Shown: piece after piece, positions 1 to 5,692 of the stretch | Layout of the letters: every line of letters begins with the position of its first letter | Numbering within the stretch: position 1 is the first letter of the stretch | Assembly: GCA_002898115.1 (NCBI GenBank) | Contig: BDTL01000047.1 | Span: 1-5,747, forward strand | Direction: 5' to 3' | From: a bacterium BMS3Bbin02 | GTDB lineage: Bacteria > Actinomycetota > Acidimicrobiia > Spongiisociales > UBA5794 | DNA length: 5,747 bases | Position numbers and translations under genes: made by a program | Notes under the pieces: generated by a model | Databases searched by the model: none | Told to the model about the DNA's origin: nothing | What the model saw: only the letters and a program-made list of their open reading frames with translations

Positions 1-43
1 GTGGCTCGGGCGCGACACGTACCCTGGGCGGTATGGTGCTGGA

Positions 44-1018
44 ATGTCTGAATCATTCGAAGAGTTCAAATCGTCGTTCTCCTACGGATCGCGGTCCGAC
101 CTGTCGTTCAAATTCCTCAAACACCTTGATGATGCCGATGCAGCCGAGTTTTTCCGGCAGATCCTGAGAGAAGTCGGAGACGCCTACGACACCGGGGACG
201 TCGCCGGTCTCATCGACATCGCCTACGAAGCTCAGATTGCCGGGTACGCACCCGACCCGGACGAGCCCTACCCCTACACCTATGACGATCGCCCGTTCGC
301 TCCGCTTGCCAAACCGTTGTCGGAGTCGCGAGTTGGACTCGTAACGTCGAGTGGTCACTTCGTTGCCGGTGATGATCCGGAGCCGTTCGGGGTGAAGGAC
401 ATGACCCAGCAAGAGGCTCATGATCGCATCGGCGAGTTTCTGCGCGAAGCGGCAGTGTTGTCGGCAATCCCGCGCGACGCGCCGGCGGAGAATCTGGTCG
501 TGCGTCACGGTGGTTATGACATACGGTCGGCGCTGCGTGACCCGAACGTCACCTTCCCGCGTGATCGGCTCGTGGAAGCCGAGGAGAGAGGCCGGATCGG
601 CGAGCTCGCTCACACCCTCTACTCCTTTCCCGGGGCAACAGCACAAGGGCGGGTGAAACGCGCCGCTCGGGAGTGGGCTACACAACTTGTCGCTGACGAG
701 ATCGACGTCGTGCTTCTGGTGCCCGTCTGACCCGTCTGCTTCGTGTCGGTCGGACACGTTGCCAGAGAGTTCGAAGCAGCCGGGATCCCAACGGTAGCGG
801 TGTACGTGCGAGCGTTCCGGCATGTCGCCGAAGCGATGGGCGTGCCGCGCACCGTTGTCACGCGTCACCCGATGGGTCGCACCCTCGGTGCTCCCGGTGA
901 TGTTGAGCGTCAGAGTGACGTTATCGAAGCCGCGTTCGCGCTGCTCGATTCAGCACAGGAGGGTGGTGCAATGGTGGAGCTCGAGGCGCCGTACCGACCG
1001 GGCACCGACAGGGTTTGA
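44..1018 (+). CDS. GrdB/PrdB-family selenoprotein (glycine/sarcosine/betaine/D-proline reductase B-like), read through an in-frame UGA
   Basis: Reading continues in the same frame through TGA at 728-730 and gives a 324-residue protein with selenocysteine at position 229. The first 228 residues have the family look: an FSYGSRSDLSFKFLK opening (residues 12-26), SRVGLVTSSGHF (95-106), a VRHGGYDIR...NVTFPRDRL block (153-176) and YSFPGA (193-198). They end in a hydrophobic strand, DVVLLVPV. After the TGA comes PVC, then VGHVAREFEAAGIPTVAV, the usual continuation of this family, so the redox motif is U-P-V-C (229-232). In known GrdB and PrdB proteins the selenocysteine at this site attacks the substrate C-N bond in reductive deamination or ring opening. 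Here the substrate is unknown, and no other reductase subunit (GrdA, GrdC/D or PrdA) is in the window. The ATG at 44 fits the family N-terminus, although the ribosome-binding site is weak and the frame is open to the window edge. The protein is probably cytoplasmic. Residues after about 290 are less conserved-looking. Confidence 0.9.
728..766 (+). promoter_or_regulatory. UGA selenocysteine codon and bacterial SECIS-like hairpin
   Basis: Directly after the in-frame TGA, CGTGTC (742-747) pairs perfectly with GACACG (753-758) around a GGTCG loop (748-752). The loop starts with GGU, as in the E. coli fdhF SECIS apical loop, and begins 17 nt after the UGA; fdhF has about 18. A lower stem, TCTG (735-738) with CAGA (763-766), can form across an internal loop. 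In bacteria such a hairpin in the coding region recruits SelB with selenocysteinyl-tRNA. The pairing is read from the sequence; the function is inferred from position, loop sequence and the family motif. Confidence 0.75.
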
Positions 1019-1060
1019 TCTCTCACCAGGTCAGATCCTGCGACGATCGTTCGCTGCCTG

Positions 1061-1103
1061 CCGATTGATGGCTCTCTGCTTGTTTCAGAGAGCCATCAAT
1101 CGG
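1061..1103. terminator. Perfect 18-bp inverted repeat between convergent genes, candidate bidirectional terminator
   Basis: The left arm CCGATTGATGGCTCTCTG (1061-1078) and the right arm (1086-1103) are exact reverse complements around a 7-nt loop, CTTGTTT. It lies between the converging selenoprotein and fic genes, which suits a shared terminator. The right arm also encodes the last five codons of fic and part of its stop codon. Neither strand has a U-tract after the stem, so this is not a classical intrinsic terminator. It may act as a U-less terminator, common in proposals for Actinobacteria, or as a 3'-end protecting structure. Confidence 0.5.
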
Positions 1104-1723
1104 TTGCGGATCAACGTATTCAGTACGGAGACCATTGGAGTGTGGTCGCCGGTCATCGAGGCGGCAGCGGCCATTGCGTAGGCATCACCGGCCGGTCGCG
1201 GACGGAGGCGGACAACGGGAGGGAGACCATATCGAACGAGGCTCCAGTTGGCCCAGATGCGTGCGGTGCGTCCGTTCCCGTTGGCGAACGGGTGGATACG
1301 TACCCATTCACCGTGCATTTCCGCCGCGAGTCTGAGTACCGATCCAAAGATGCCTGCCGTTGCGGGTCGTTCGGCGGGTGGGATAGCATCATCGAGCACC
1401 GATACCGCTTCAAGCGCCGCGGCTTCGAACGCTTCGAGGTGAGCCGGTACGGTTAGCGACGGGACTCCCGCGGCTTGGCCGACCGCTACTTCATATCCAA
1501 TCAGCTCAGGGAACTTCGGATCAGAATCTCGGATCTCGCCGGCGAAATATCTGACGGGGAGTGTGCACCCGGCGTAGAGGTCGCGGTGCCATGACTGAGC
1601 CACCGTTAGTGCTGGAGGGTCACGTCTGACAGCGCCTGCGACAGCTCTGCGTAAGACGTCCTGAGCGTTCTTCACCAGTCGTTCCGTGTCGGCCGGATCG
1701 TCACTGTTCCAAGCTGTCGGCAA
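1085..1723 (-). CDS. Fic-domain protein, probable AMP-transferase toxin
   Basis: This 212-residue protein has the single-domain Fic fold signature. The active-site loop HPFANGNGRTAR is at residues 144-155, with the catalytic His144, the GNG phosphate-binding turn and Arg152/Arg155. An upstream segment, YFAGEIRDSDPKFPE (59-73), fits the flap that positions the target peptide. Fic enzymes usually transfer AMP from ATP to a hydroxyl side chain of a target protein. Residue 148 is Asn where the consensus has Asp/Glu (Mg binding); Asn occurs in other Fic proteins, so this does not by itself imply inactivity. I chose the TTG start at 1723 because GGGGA (1733-1729) lies five bases upstream and the N-terminus PTAWNSDDPADTERL looks like relatives. 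The start lies 23 nt inside the upstream RHH gene, so the two are probably translationally coupled. I see no [ST]xxxE[GN] self-inhibition motif. Confidence 0.93.
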   Translation of the reverse strand: MPTAWNSDDPADTERLVKNAQDVLRRAVAGAVRRDPPALTVAQSWHRDLYAGCTLPVRYFAGEIRDSDPKFPELIGYEVAVGQAAGVPSLTVPAHLEAFEAAALEAVSVLDDAIPPAERPATAGIFGSVLRLAAEMHGEWVRIHPFANGNGRTARIWANWSLVRYGLPPVVRLRPRPAGDAYAMAAAASMTGDHTPMVSVLNTLIRNRLMAL

Positions 1724-2066
1724 ACAGATCCCCGATGTTTAGGGCGTCGATTGCTGCTGCGGAGGTCATCGTGGACCGCATCGGATCGCGCACTGATCCC
1801 TCTCCCTCTCCGAATTTCCGGATCTCCTGTTCCAGGTCATCGTCGCTGTACCGCCACGATCGCAAGGCCTCGACGGTCTCGCTTAACCGTGCCTCAAGGT
1901 CGACGGAGAGAAAGTCGAGCTCTCGCTCGACCGCAGTCTCGGCGATCTCGTTCATCGAAGATCCAACGATCCCGGCCATGTGTTTCAGGCGCTGATAGGT
2001 CTTGCGGTTTTTGAACCGCAGTGTCAGGACCCGAGGCGGCGAGCGATCGTTCTTCGCTTGTTTCAT
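1701..2066 (-). CDS. Ribbon-helix-helix protein, candidate antitoxin/repressor of the adjacent Fic protein
   Basis: The protein has 121 residues. Residues 12-18 (RVLTLRF) fit the DNA-contacting beta strand of a ribbon-helix-helix (MetJ/Arc/CopG-type) domain. Helices follow at about 20-34 (NRKTYQRLKHMAGIV) and 38-52, separated by GSS, the usual tight turn. The rest is acidic and probably helical (55-90), with a C-terminal tail ending in IDALNIGDLFADSLEQ that could bind a partner. It starts at ATG 2066, and its 3' end overlaps fic, the gene order typical of type II antitoxin-toxin operons where the DNA-binding protein represses the operon. Known Fic antitoxins (VbhA, FicA) block ATP binding through [ST]xxxE[GN]. 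The nearest matches here, S36-E40-I41 and S62-E66-A67, lack the Gly/Asn, so the neutralising mechanism is open. The RHH fold is my reading of the pattern; the antitoxin role is inferred from context. Confidence 0.78.
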   Translation of the reverse strand: MKQAKNDRSPPRVLTLRFKNRKTYQRLKHMAGIVGSSMNEIAETAVERELDFLSVDLEARLSETVEALRSWRYSDDDLEQEIRKFGEGEGSVRDPMRSTMTSAAAIDALNIGDLFADSLEQ

Positions 2067-2081
2067 GCCCGTTCACCCGTC

Positions 2082-2119
2082 ATGCTAGCAATTCATTGAT
2101 ATGCTATCACTTCTTTCAA
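2082..2119 (-). promoter_or_regulatory. Candidate operator/promoter of the RHH-fic operon
   Basis: Just upstream of the RHH start codon are two short palindromes: TGCTAGCA (2083-2090) and TGATA-TGC-TATCA (2097-2109). The hexamer ATGCTA is repeated directly at 2082-2087 and 2101-2106, 19 bp apart. Tandem short sites upstream of the first gene are typical operators for RHH antitoxins. A possible -35 box, TTGAAA on the minus strand (2119-2114), lies next to them, but no good -10 box at the right spacing is evident. The repeats are visible; their use as an operator is inference. Confidence 0.4.
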
Positions 2120-2210
2120 TCGGTGTCACGACCCATTTCTCTGGAAGCCTCCACCTCGCGCAGCCGTTGGATGTGCTCCGGAACGTATGTAATCGCTACC
2201 GGTGGCGCCG

Positions 2211-2888
2211 TTATTCGCCTGTTTGTTCGAGGCGTTCGATTGCCTCCAGCATGCGTGCCTGGGTCTCAATCACGACGTCGAGTTTCTCATCGAGGTAGCG
2301 GATCTCGAGCTCTGCCTTGAGGTTCAGTCGGTAGTCATTCTCCGCGGCGATCTTGGCCTGTTGCCGTTGCCAGCGCTGTGCCCTGATGATGAACGGAACT
2401 TCGAGTGCCGCCAGCGTTGCGAGGAACGAACCGACGACGGCGAGTGAGACCAGAGGGAACGGCTCGTACGGTCGTGCGGCGACATTGTAGATGGCCCATG
2501 CAGCGATAGAGGCAACGATCCCGGCCGGGAACCACCAGCTAGCGATTGCAGCCGTGACGTGGGTTGCAAGCGTGCCTTCGCCAGCATTGATATCTGTGAC
2601 GAGGTCCTCGTTCATCGTCGAGAGCAACGTGTTTGAGCGAATGCTGTCGATGACCTGTGCGTCAAGTTCGCGCATCTCGGGGTCGGTCTCGCCGAGCAGC
2701 GCTTCCATCTCCGCAGCCTTGGCGTCGTCCGCACAGTCGCCGCATACCGCGCCGTCGCCGAACCATTCGGGGTGTTTGCGCTTGATGGTTGCGATCACCG
2801 AACCGGGCAGGAGTGAGGAAAGTGTGGTTCGACCCTTCCTGCCACAGACCGAGCAACGGTCATCGTGTGGTTCGGTTTCGGTTGTCAT
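2211..2888 (-). CDS. DUF1003 membrane protein with N-terminal four-Cys knuckle
   Basis: The protein has 225 residues. Cys12, Cys15, Cys49 and Cys52 (CSVC...CGDC) form a likely zinc-binding knuckle. A predicted acidic helical segment follows (about 56-100), then two membrane helices at about 111-137 and 144-168, separated by the short RPYEPFP loop. A charged helix comes last, with the DUF1003 signature AENDYRLNLKAELEIRYLDEKLD (182-204), probably a coiled coil on the cytoplasmic side. DUF1003 proteins are widespread and have no established biochemical function. I chose the ATG at 2888, not the GTG nine codons upstream, because AAGGAG (complement of 2895-2900) sits six bases before it. It is transcribed divergently from the DUF3179 gene. 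It could share transcription with the RHH-fic pair downstream, but a 144-bp gap with its own operator-like repeats argues against this. Confidence 0.87.
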   Translation of the reverse strand: MTTETEPHDDRCSVCGRKGRTTLSSLLPGSVIATIKRKHPEWFGDGAVCGDCADDAKAAEMEALLGETDPEMRELDAQVIDSIRSNTLLSTMNEDLVTDINAGEGTLATHVTAAIASWWFPAGIVASIAAWAIYNVAARPYEPFPLVSLAVVGSFLATLAALEVPFIIRAQRWQRQQAKIAAENDYRLNLKAELEIRYLDEKLDVVIETQARMLEAIERLEQTGE

Positions 2889-2945
2889 GGAGCACTCCTT
2901 CGCCACGGTCACCAAGATACCGGATCACCCCGCCACCCACACGCG

Positions 2946-3001
2946 CACTGTTCTTGTGACGGTTGGTGGAATTGCTCACCTGAAGCGTCACAAGAACGGT
3001 G
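2946..3001. repeat. Long inverted repeat in the divergent intergenic region
   Basis: CACTGTTCTTGTGACG (2946-2961) pairs with CGTCACAAGAACGGTG (2986-3001): sixteen pairs with one T-G wobble, around a 24-base loop that holds a weak GGTG/CACC inner stem. It lies between the divergent DUF1003 and DUF3179 genes, so it could be an operator, a leader hairpin or an old terminator. A related hairpin lies past the other end of the DUF3179 gene (4585-4637). No U-tract follows on either strand. Confidence 0.6.
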
Positions 3002-3070
3002 GAGTGGCATCAGTATCCGGTCATAGATTGTTAAGGACATCTACGCGACGATCCGCTCTATCGTGTCCCA

Positions 3071-4567
3071 ATGAACGTTCGCTCTCGCCTCTTCTTCCTC
3101 GCAACTGTCGTGCTCGTGGTTGCTGCCGCCTGCTCGACCGCAACGTCCGATGCCCCCGACACAACGGTTGCCTCCGATGCCACGGTTGCAGCAGGCGCTC
3201 CGGGCGCCTCCGGCTCAACCACCACCGAAGCGATAACACCTCGCGTCGCCAGTGGGCTTCGCAATCAGTTCGGTTACGAGTTCCCGGCAATGGACTTCAC
3301 GATCCCTGACACGGGACTCTCGGATGAGATTCGCGCTGATCTGGAAACATTGTGGGCGGGCCTCGGGGTGACCGGTGTTGACATTGAAGTACTCAACCGC
3401 CTGGGTTCGTCGGGAGACGTTCGGCTGGCATGGCTGTTCGCCGACCTCATGCGGTTCACCGGATTCGGTGAGGCAACGGACGCACTTGTCGCGAACTTCG
3501 CCACCCTTACCGGCGCCGATCTCACAACCGACCCGGTGTTCGAACGCAGTGCCTGGCAGTCGATCACCGATCTCTTGATTGCCTGGGACCTGCCCGCGCC
3601 GCCGGAGTACGTCGACTACAAAGGTCGTCTTTTCACCATCATCGAGCCTGCGTGGCAGCCGTTCTTCGATGATGCCGAGGCCGAGATCGACTGGCGCCTC
3701 ACGTCCTGGGGAGGTGTCCTCATCGACGATCGCGTCTTTGGTGACATCGATCCGTGCGAACGGGGTTGCATTCCCGCACTGGACAATCCCAAGGTGACAC
3801 CGGCAGCCGACGGTGATTGGTACCCGGATGACCGTCTCGTGTTTGGCGTGGTTGTAGATGGGGAGGCGAGGGCCTATCCGAAACATCAGATGGAATTCCA
3901 CGAGATGATCAACGACACGCTTGGCGGGCGGCGCATCGGTGTTCCCTATTGCACGCTCTGCGGATCGGCGCAAGCGTATTTCACCGACTCGGTTCCGGAC
4001 GGAATCGAGATACCGGTGCTGCGAACCAGTGGACTGTTGAGCCGTTCGAACAAGGTGATGTATGACCTGAACACGCAGAGTGTCTTCAATACCTTTACCG
4101 GGAAGGCGCTTTCCGGGCCGATGCGCGAGGCCGGCGTCACGCTTGAGCAGATCACCCTGGTGACGAGTACGTGGGGCGAGTGGAAGGCGGCGTATCCAGA
4201 TACGACGATCCTCGCTGAGGACGGTGGTATCGGTCGTGTGTACCGCCTCGATCCATTAGGTGATCGCGATGCAAACGGTGCGATTTTTCCGATCGGTGAT
4301 GTCGATCAACGACTCCCGGCTCAGGTGCAGGTCGTCGGGGTGCAAAGCCCCGACGGTGTAGCTGTTGCATTCTCGGTTCCTGATCTGGAAACGGTTCTGG
4401 CCAACGAGGACTCAGTGTCCCTCGGGGGCATTGTGATCATTGCTAGTGGCGGTGGTTTCTCGGCCCAACTCGAGGACGGTACCCCGATCGTTTCTCACCA
4501 GTCGTTCTGGTTTGCGTGGTCCCAGTTCAACCCCGACACCCTGCTCTGGGTCGCTCCAGAAAACTAG
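3071..4567 (+). CDS. DUF3179 domain-containing exported protein, probable lipoprotein
   Basis: The protein has 498 residues. It starts with a signal peptide, NVRSR then FFLATVVLVVAAAC, so Cys21 is a likely lipidation site, although the lipobox is weak (Ala at -3). A Thr/Ala/Ser-rich linker follows to about residue 58, then a mostly helical region (70-200). From about 240 to 485 lies the DUF3179 domain: DDRLVFGVVVDGEARAYP, then VPYCTLCGSA with Cys294 and Cys297, then SGLLSRSNKVMYDLNTQSVFN, and WFAWSQFNPDTLLW near the end. The family is extracytoplasmic and its function is not established; the CxxCG pair suggests metal or redox chemistry, which is a guess. The ATG at 3071 has no clear ribosome-binding site, and a -10-like TATCGT ends six bases before it, so the message may be leaderless. 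Two other cysteines, in DPCERGC (about residues 228-234), may form a disulfide. Confidence 0.9.
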   Translation: MNVRSRLFFLATVVLVVAAACSTATSDAPDTTVASDATVAAGAPGASGSTTTEAITPRVASGLRNQFGYEFPAMDFTIPDTGLSDEIRADLETLWAGLGVTGVDIEVLNRLGSSGDVRLAWLFADLMRFTGFGEATDALVANFATLTGADLTTDPVFERSAWQSITDLLIAWDLPAPPEYVDYKGRLFTIIEPAWQPFFDDAEAEIDWRLTSWGGVLIDDRVFGDIDPCERGCIPALDNPKVTPAADGDWYPDDRLVFGVVVDGEARAYPKHQMEFHEMINDTLGGRRIGVPYCTLCGSAQAYFTDSVPDGIEIPVLRTSGLLSRSNKVMYDLNTQSVFNTFTGKALSGPMREAGVTLEQITLVTSTWGEWKAAYPDTTILAEDGGIGRVYRLDPLGDRDANGAIFPIGDVDQRLPAQVQVVGVQSPDGVAVAFSVPDLETVLANEDSVSLGGIVIIASGGGFSAQLEDGTPIVSHQSFWFAWSQFNPDTLLWVAPEN

Positions 4568-4584
4568 TGACACGTGCCCGTTTT

Positions 4585-4637
4585 CTGTTTTCGTGACGCT
4601 TGACAGGGATAGTCCTGTCCGAACGTCACCAAAACGG
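4585..4637. terminator. Stem-loop between convergent DUF3179 and azlD genes
   Basis: GTTTTCGTGACG (4587-4598) pairs with CGTCACCAAAAC (4624-4635) with one C-C mismatch, and the stem extends outward by a T-G and a C-G pair. Inside is a second stem, GACAGG (4602-4607) with CCTGTC (4614-4619). The position between two converging genes suits a shared terminator, but no U-tract follows on either strand. Its right arm matches that of the 2946-3001 repeat at 14 of 16 positions, so it may instead be a dispersed repeat or a protein-binding site. Confidence 0.5.
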
Positions 4638-4652
4638 TGATATCGGGGTGTG

Positions 4653-4970
4653 CTAGGCCATGAACGTTTGGAGGATCCAGACCGCCGCGATACCCACCGT
4701 GACTGTCAGGATGACGTCGCGTTTCCACCACGCGACACCGATGGCTGCCAGCATTCCCAACGTCTCCGGACGAACCGAGACGAACGCCGTGATACCTCCG
4801 CCGTCGGCGACCGCAACCGCGACGAGTGCCGAGAGAACCGCTGGCCCCACAAACCGCAGTGCCTGGGCTGTCACCGGTGACATCGCGGAGTCGCTGCGTG
4901 CAAGGATGAAACCTGATCGCATGAAGTAGGTTCCGATACCGACGACGGCGTACGCGAAGAACTCAGACAC
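4653..4970 (-). CDS. azlD: AzlD family protein, small subunit of branched-chain amino-acid exporter
   Basis: The protein has 105 residues, the usual AzlD length, with three to four hydrophobic segments (about 4-23, 41-55, 70-82 and 85-101). The core YFMRSGFIL...QALRFVGPAVLSALVA is typical: an early TYxxR, then the ALRFVPPAVLAALV-like block. AzlD proteins pair with AzlC in the inner membrane to export branched-chain amino acids (E. coli YgaZ/YgaH; B. subtilis AzlCD, identified by azaleucine resistance). I chose the GTG at 4970: it overlaps the azlC stop by eight bases, implying coupled translation, and gives the MSEFFAY start seen in relatives. The same frame stays open further upstream inside azlC, but that stretch is a shadow of the azlC coding sequence. 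Confidence 0.9.
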   Translation of the reverse strand: MSEFFAYAVVGIGTYFMRSGFILARSDSAMSPVTAQALRFVGPAVLSALVAVAVADGGGITAFVSVRPETLGMLAAIGVAWWKRDVILTVTVGIAAVWILQTFMA

Positions 4971-5655
4971 GGATGCGCCGATCTGCCACGGTGCCCGCAA
5001 CGATGCCGACGAGTCCGCCCACCAGGAGACCGAGTCCCAGAGGGAGGGTCGATGCTGCCGCACCAACGAACGCACCGACGACAGCGGCCACTGCTGCCGG
5101 CCGGGTCTTGAGAGCCGGCACGACAATGCCGATGAACATCGCGGGGACACCGAACTCCACGGGCCAGGACTCGGGGATGATCGGCCCGAGAAACATTCCT
5201 GCGGTGACAAACGCGTGCCACATGCCGTAGAAGGTCAGGGCGATTGTTAACCAGTAGACACGAAAATCCCGATCCGACATAGTGTCATCGACCTGGGTAT
5301 CGATCAGTGCAAACACCTGATCAATCAACCAGTACGGTGCCAGAACTCGGAACCATCGCGGTTGGGTACGGAAGCGTGGAGTGAGGGCGGCCGAATACAT
5401 CATGTGTCGAGCGTTGATGACGAGACCGACCGCGATCACCAGCAGAACCGATCCGCCGGCGCCGAGCAGACTTGTCATCGCGATCTGTGCTGCCCCGGCG
5501 AATATCAACGCACTACTCAGCCAGCCGACGAAATCGTTGACGGGTTCGGCTTCAACGATCGTGAGACCCATCAGGACTCCGAAAGGCAGAGCTCCTACGA
5601 GGAGTGGGATGGTGTCTTTCGCCGCCCGTTTGATCAGTGGACGGTCGTTTGTCAT
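4963..5655 (-). CDS. azlC: AzlC family branched-chain amino-acid exporter, large subunit
   Basis: The protein has 230 residues, close to E. coli YgaZ. Hallmarks are the N-terminal DTIPLLVGALPFGVLMG, then SALIFAGAAQIAMTSLLGAG (about 50-69), the INARHMMYSAAL block (about 80-91), and a C-terminal half with GVPAMFIGIVVPALKTRP. Multiple membrane helices span most of the length. With AzlD it forms a two-component exporter for leucine, isoleucine or valine (or analogues such as 4-azaleucine). The substrate range here is inferred from the family only. I chose the ATG at 5655; GGAGG (complement of 5665-5669) lies nine bases upstream. GTG codons at 5658 and 5661 are also possible, and GTG 5658 would have six-base spacing. 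No Lrp- or AsnC-type regulator, often found beside azlCD, is in view. Confidence 0.95.
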   Translation of the reverse strand: MTNDRPLIKRAAKDTIPLLVGALPFGVLMGLTIVEAEPVNDFVGWLSSALIFAGAAQIAMTSLLGAGGSVLLVIAVGLVINARHMMYSAALTPRFRTQPRWFRVLAPYWLIDQVFALIDTQVDDTMSDRDFRVYWLTIALTFYGMWHAFVTAGMFLGPIIPESWPVEFGVPAMFIGIVVPALKTRPAAVAAVVGAFVGAAASTLPLGLGLLVGGLVGIVAGTVADRRIRV

Positions 5656-5692
5656 CACCACATTCCTCCGAGACAGCGAGGCCTTCCGTTCT

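Noticed and set aside
728..730. TGA as a true stop or a nonsense mutation that makes the gene a pseudogene
   Set aside because: Frame, family similarity and length continue undisturbed after it, it falls exactly at the family Sec position followed by PVC, and a SECIS-like hairpin follows. A random nonsense mutation would not be expected at that codon.
53..868. Long open frame of 271 codons on the minus strand opposite the selenoprotein
   Set aside because: It is antisense to a recognisable coding sequence, has no family-like motifs and reads as a Arg/His/Gly-rich shadow, as expected for GC-rich codon bias.
2063..2083. Six-codon frame (MTGERA) whose stop overlaps the RHH start as ATGA
   Set aside because: It has no ribosome-binding site and is too short to judge; chance is the simplest explanation, although a leader peptide cannot be excluded.
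2491..3309. Open frame of 272 codons on the plus strand across DUF1003, the intergenic hairpin and the start of the DUF3179 gene
   Set aside because: It is antisense to DUF1003 and out of frame with DUF3179; the Ser/Arg-rich translation has no recognisable domain.
3215..3973. Open frame of 252 codons on the minus strand inside the DUF3179 gene
   Set aside because: It is an antisense shadow of a clearly recognised gene and has no start context or motif of its own.
4599..4623. TTGACA at 4600-4605 as a -35 promoter box
   Set aside because: No acceptable -10 box lies 16-18 bp downstream on the plus strand, the sequence is part of a hairpin, and no plus-strand gene follows.
5093..5118. TGCCGGC/GCCGGCA inverted repeat inside azlC
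   Set aside because: It lies within conserved azlC coding sequence; Ala/Pro-rich GC codons readily create such short repeats.
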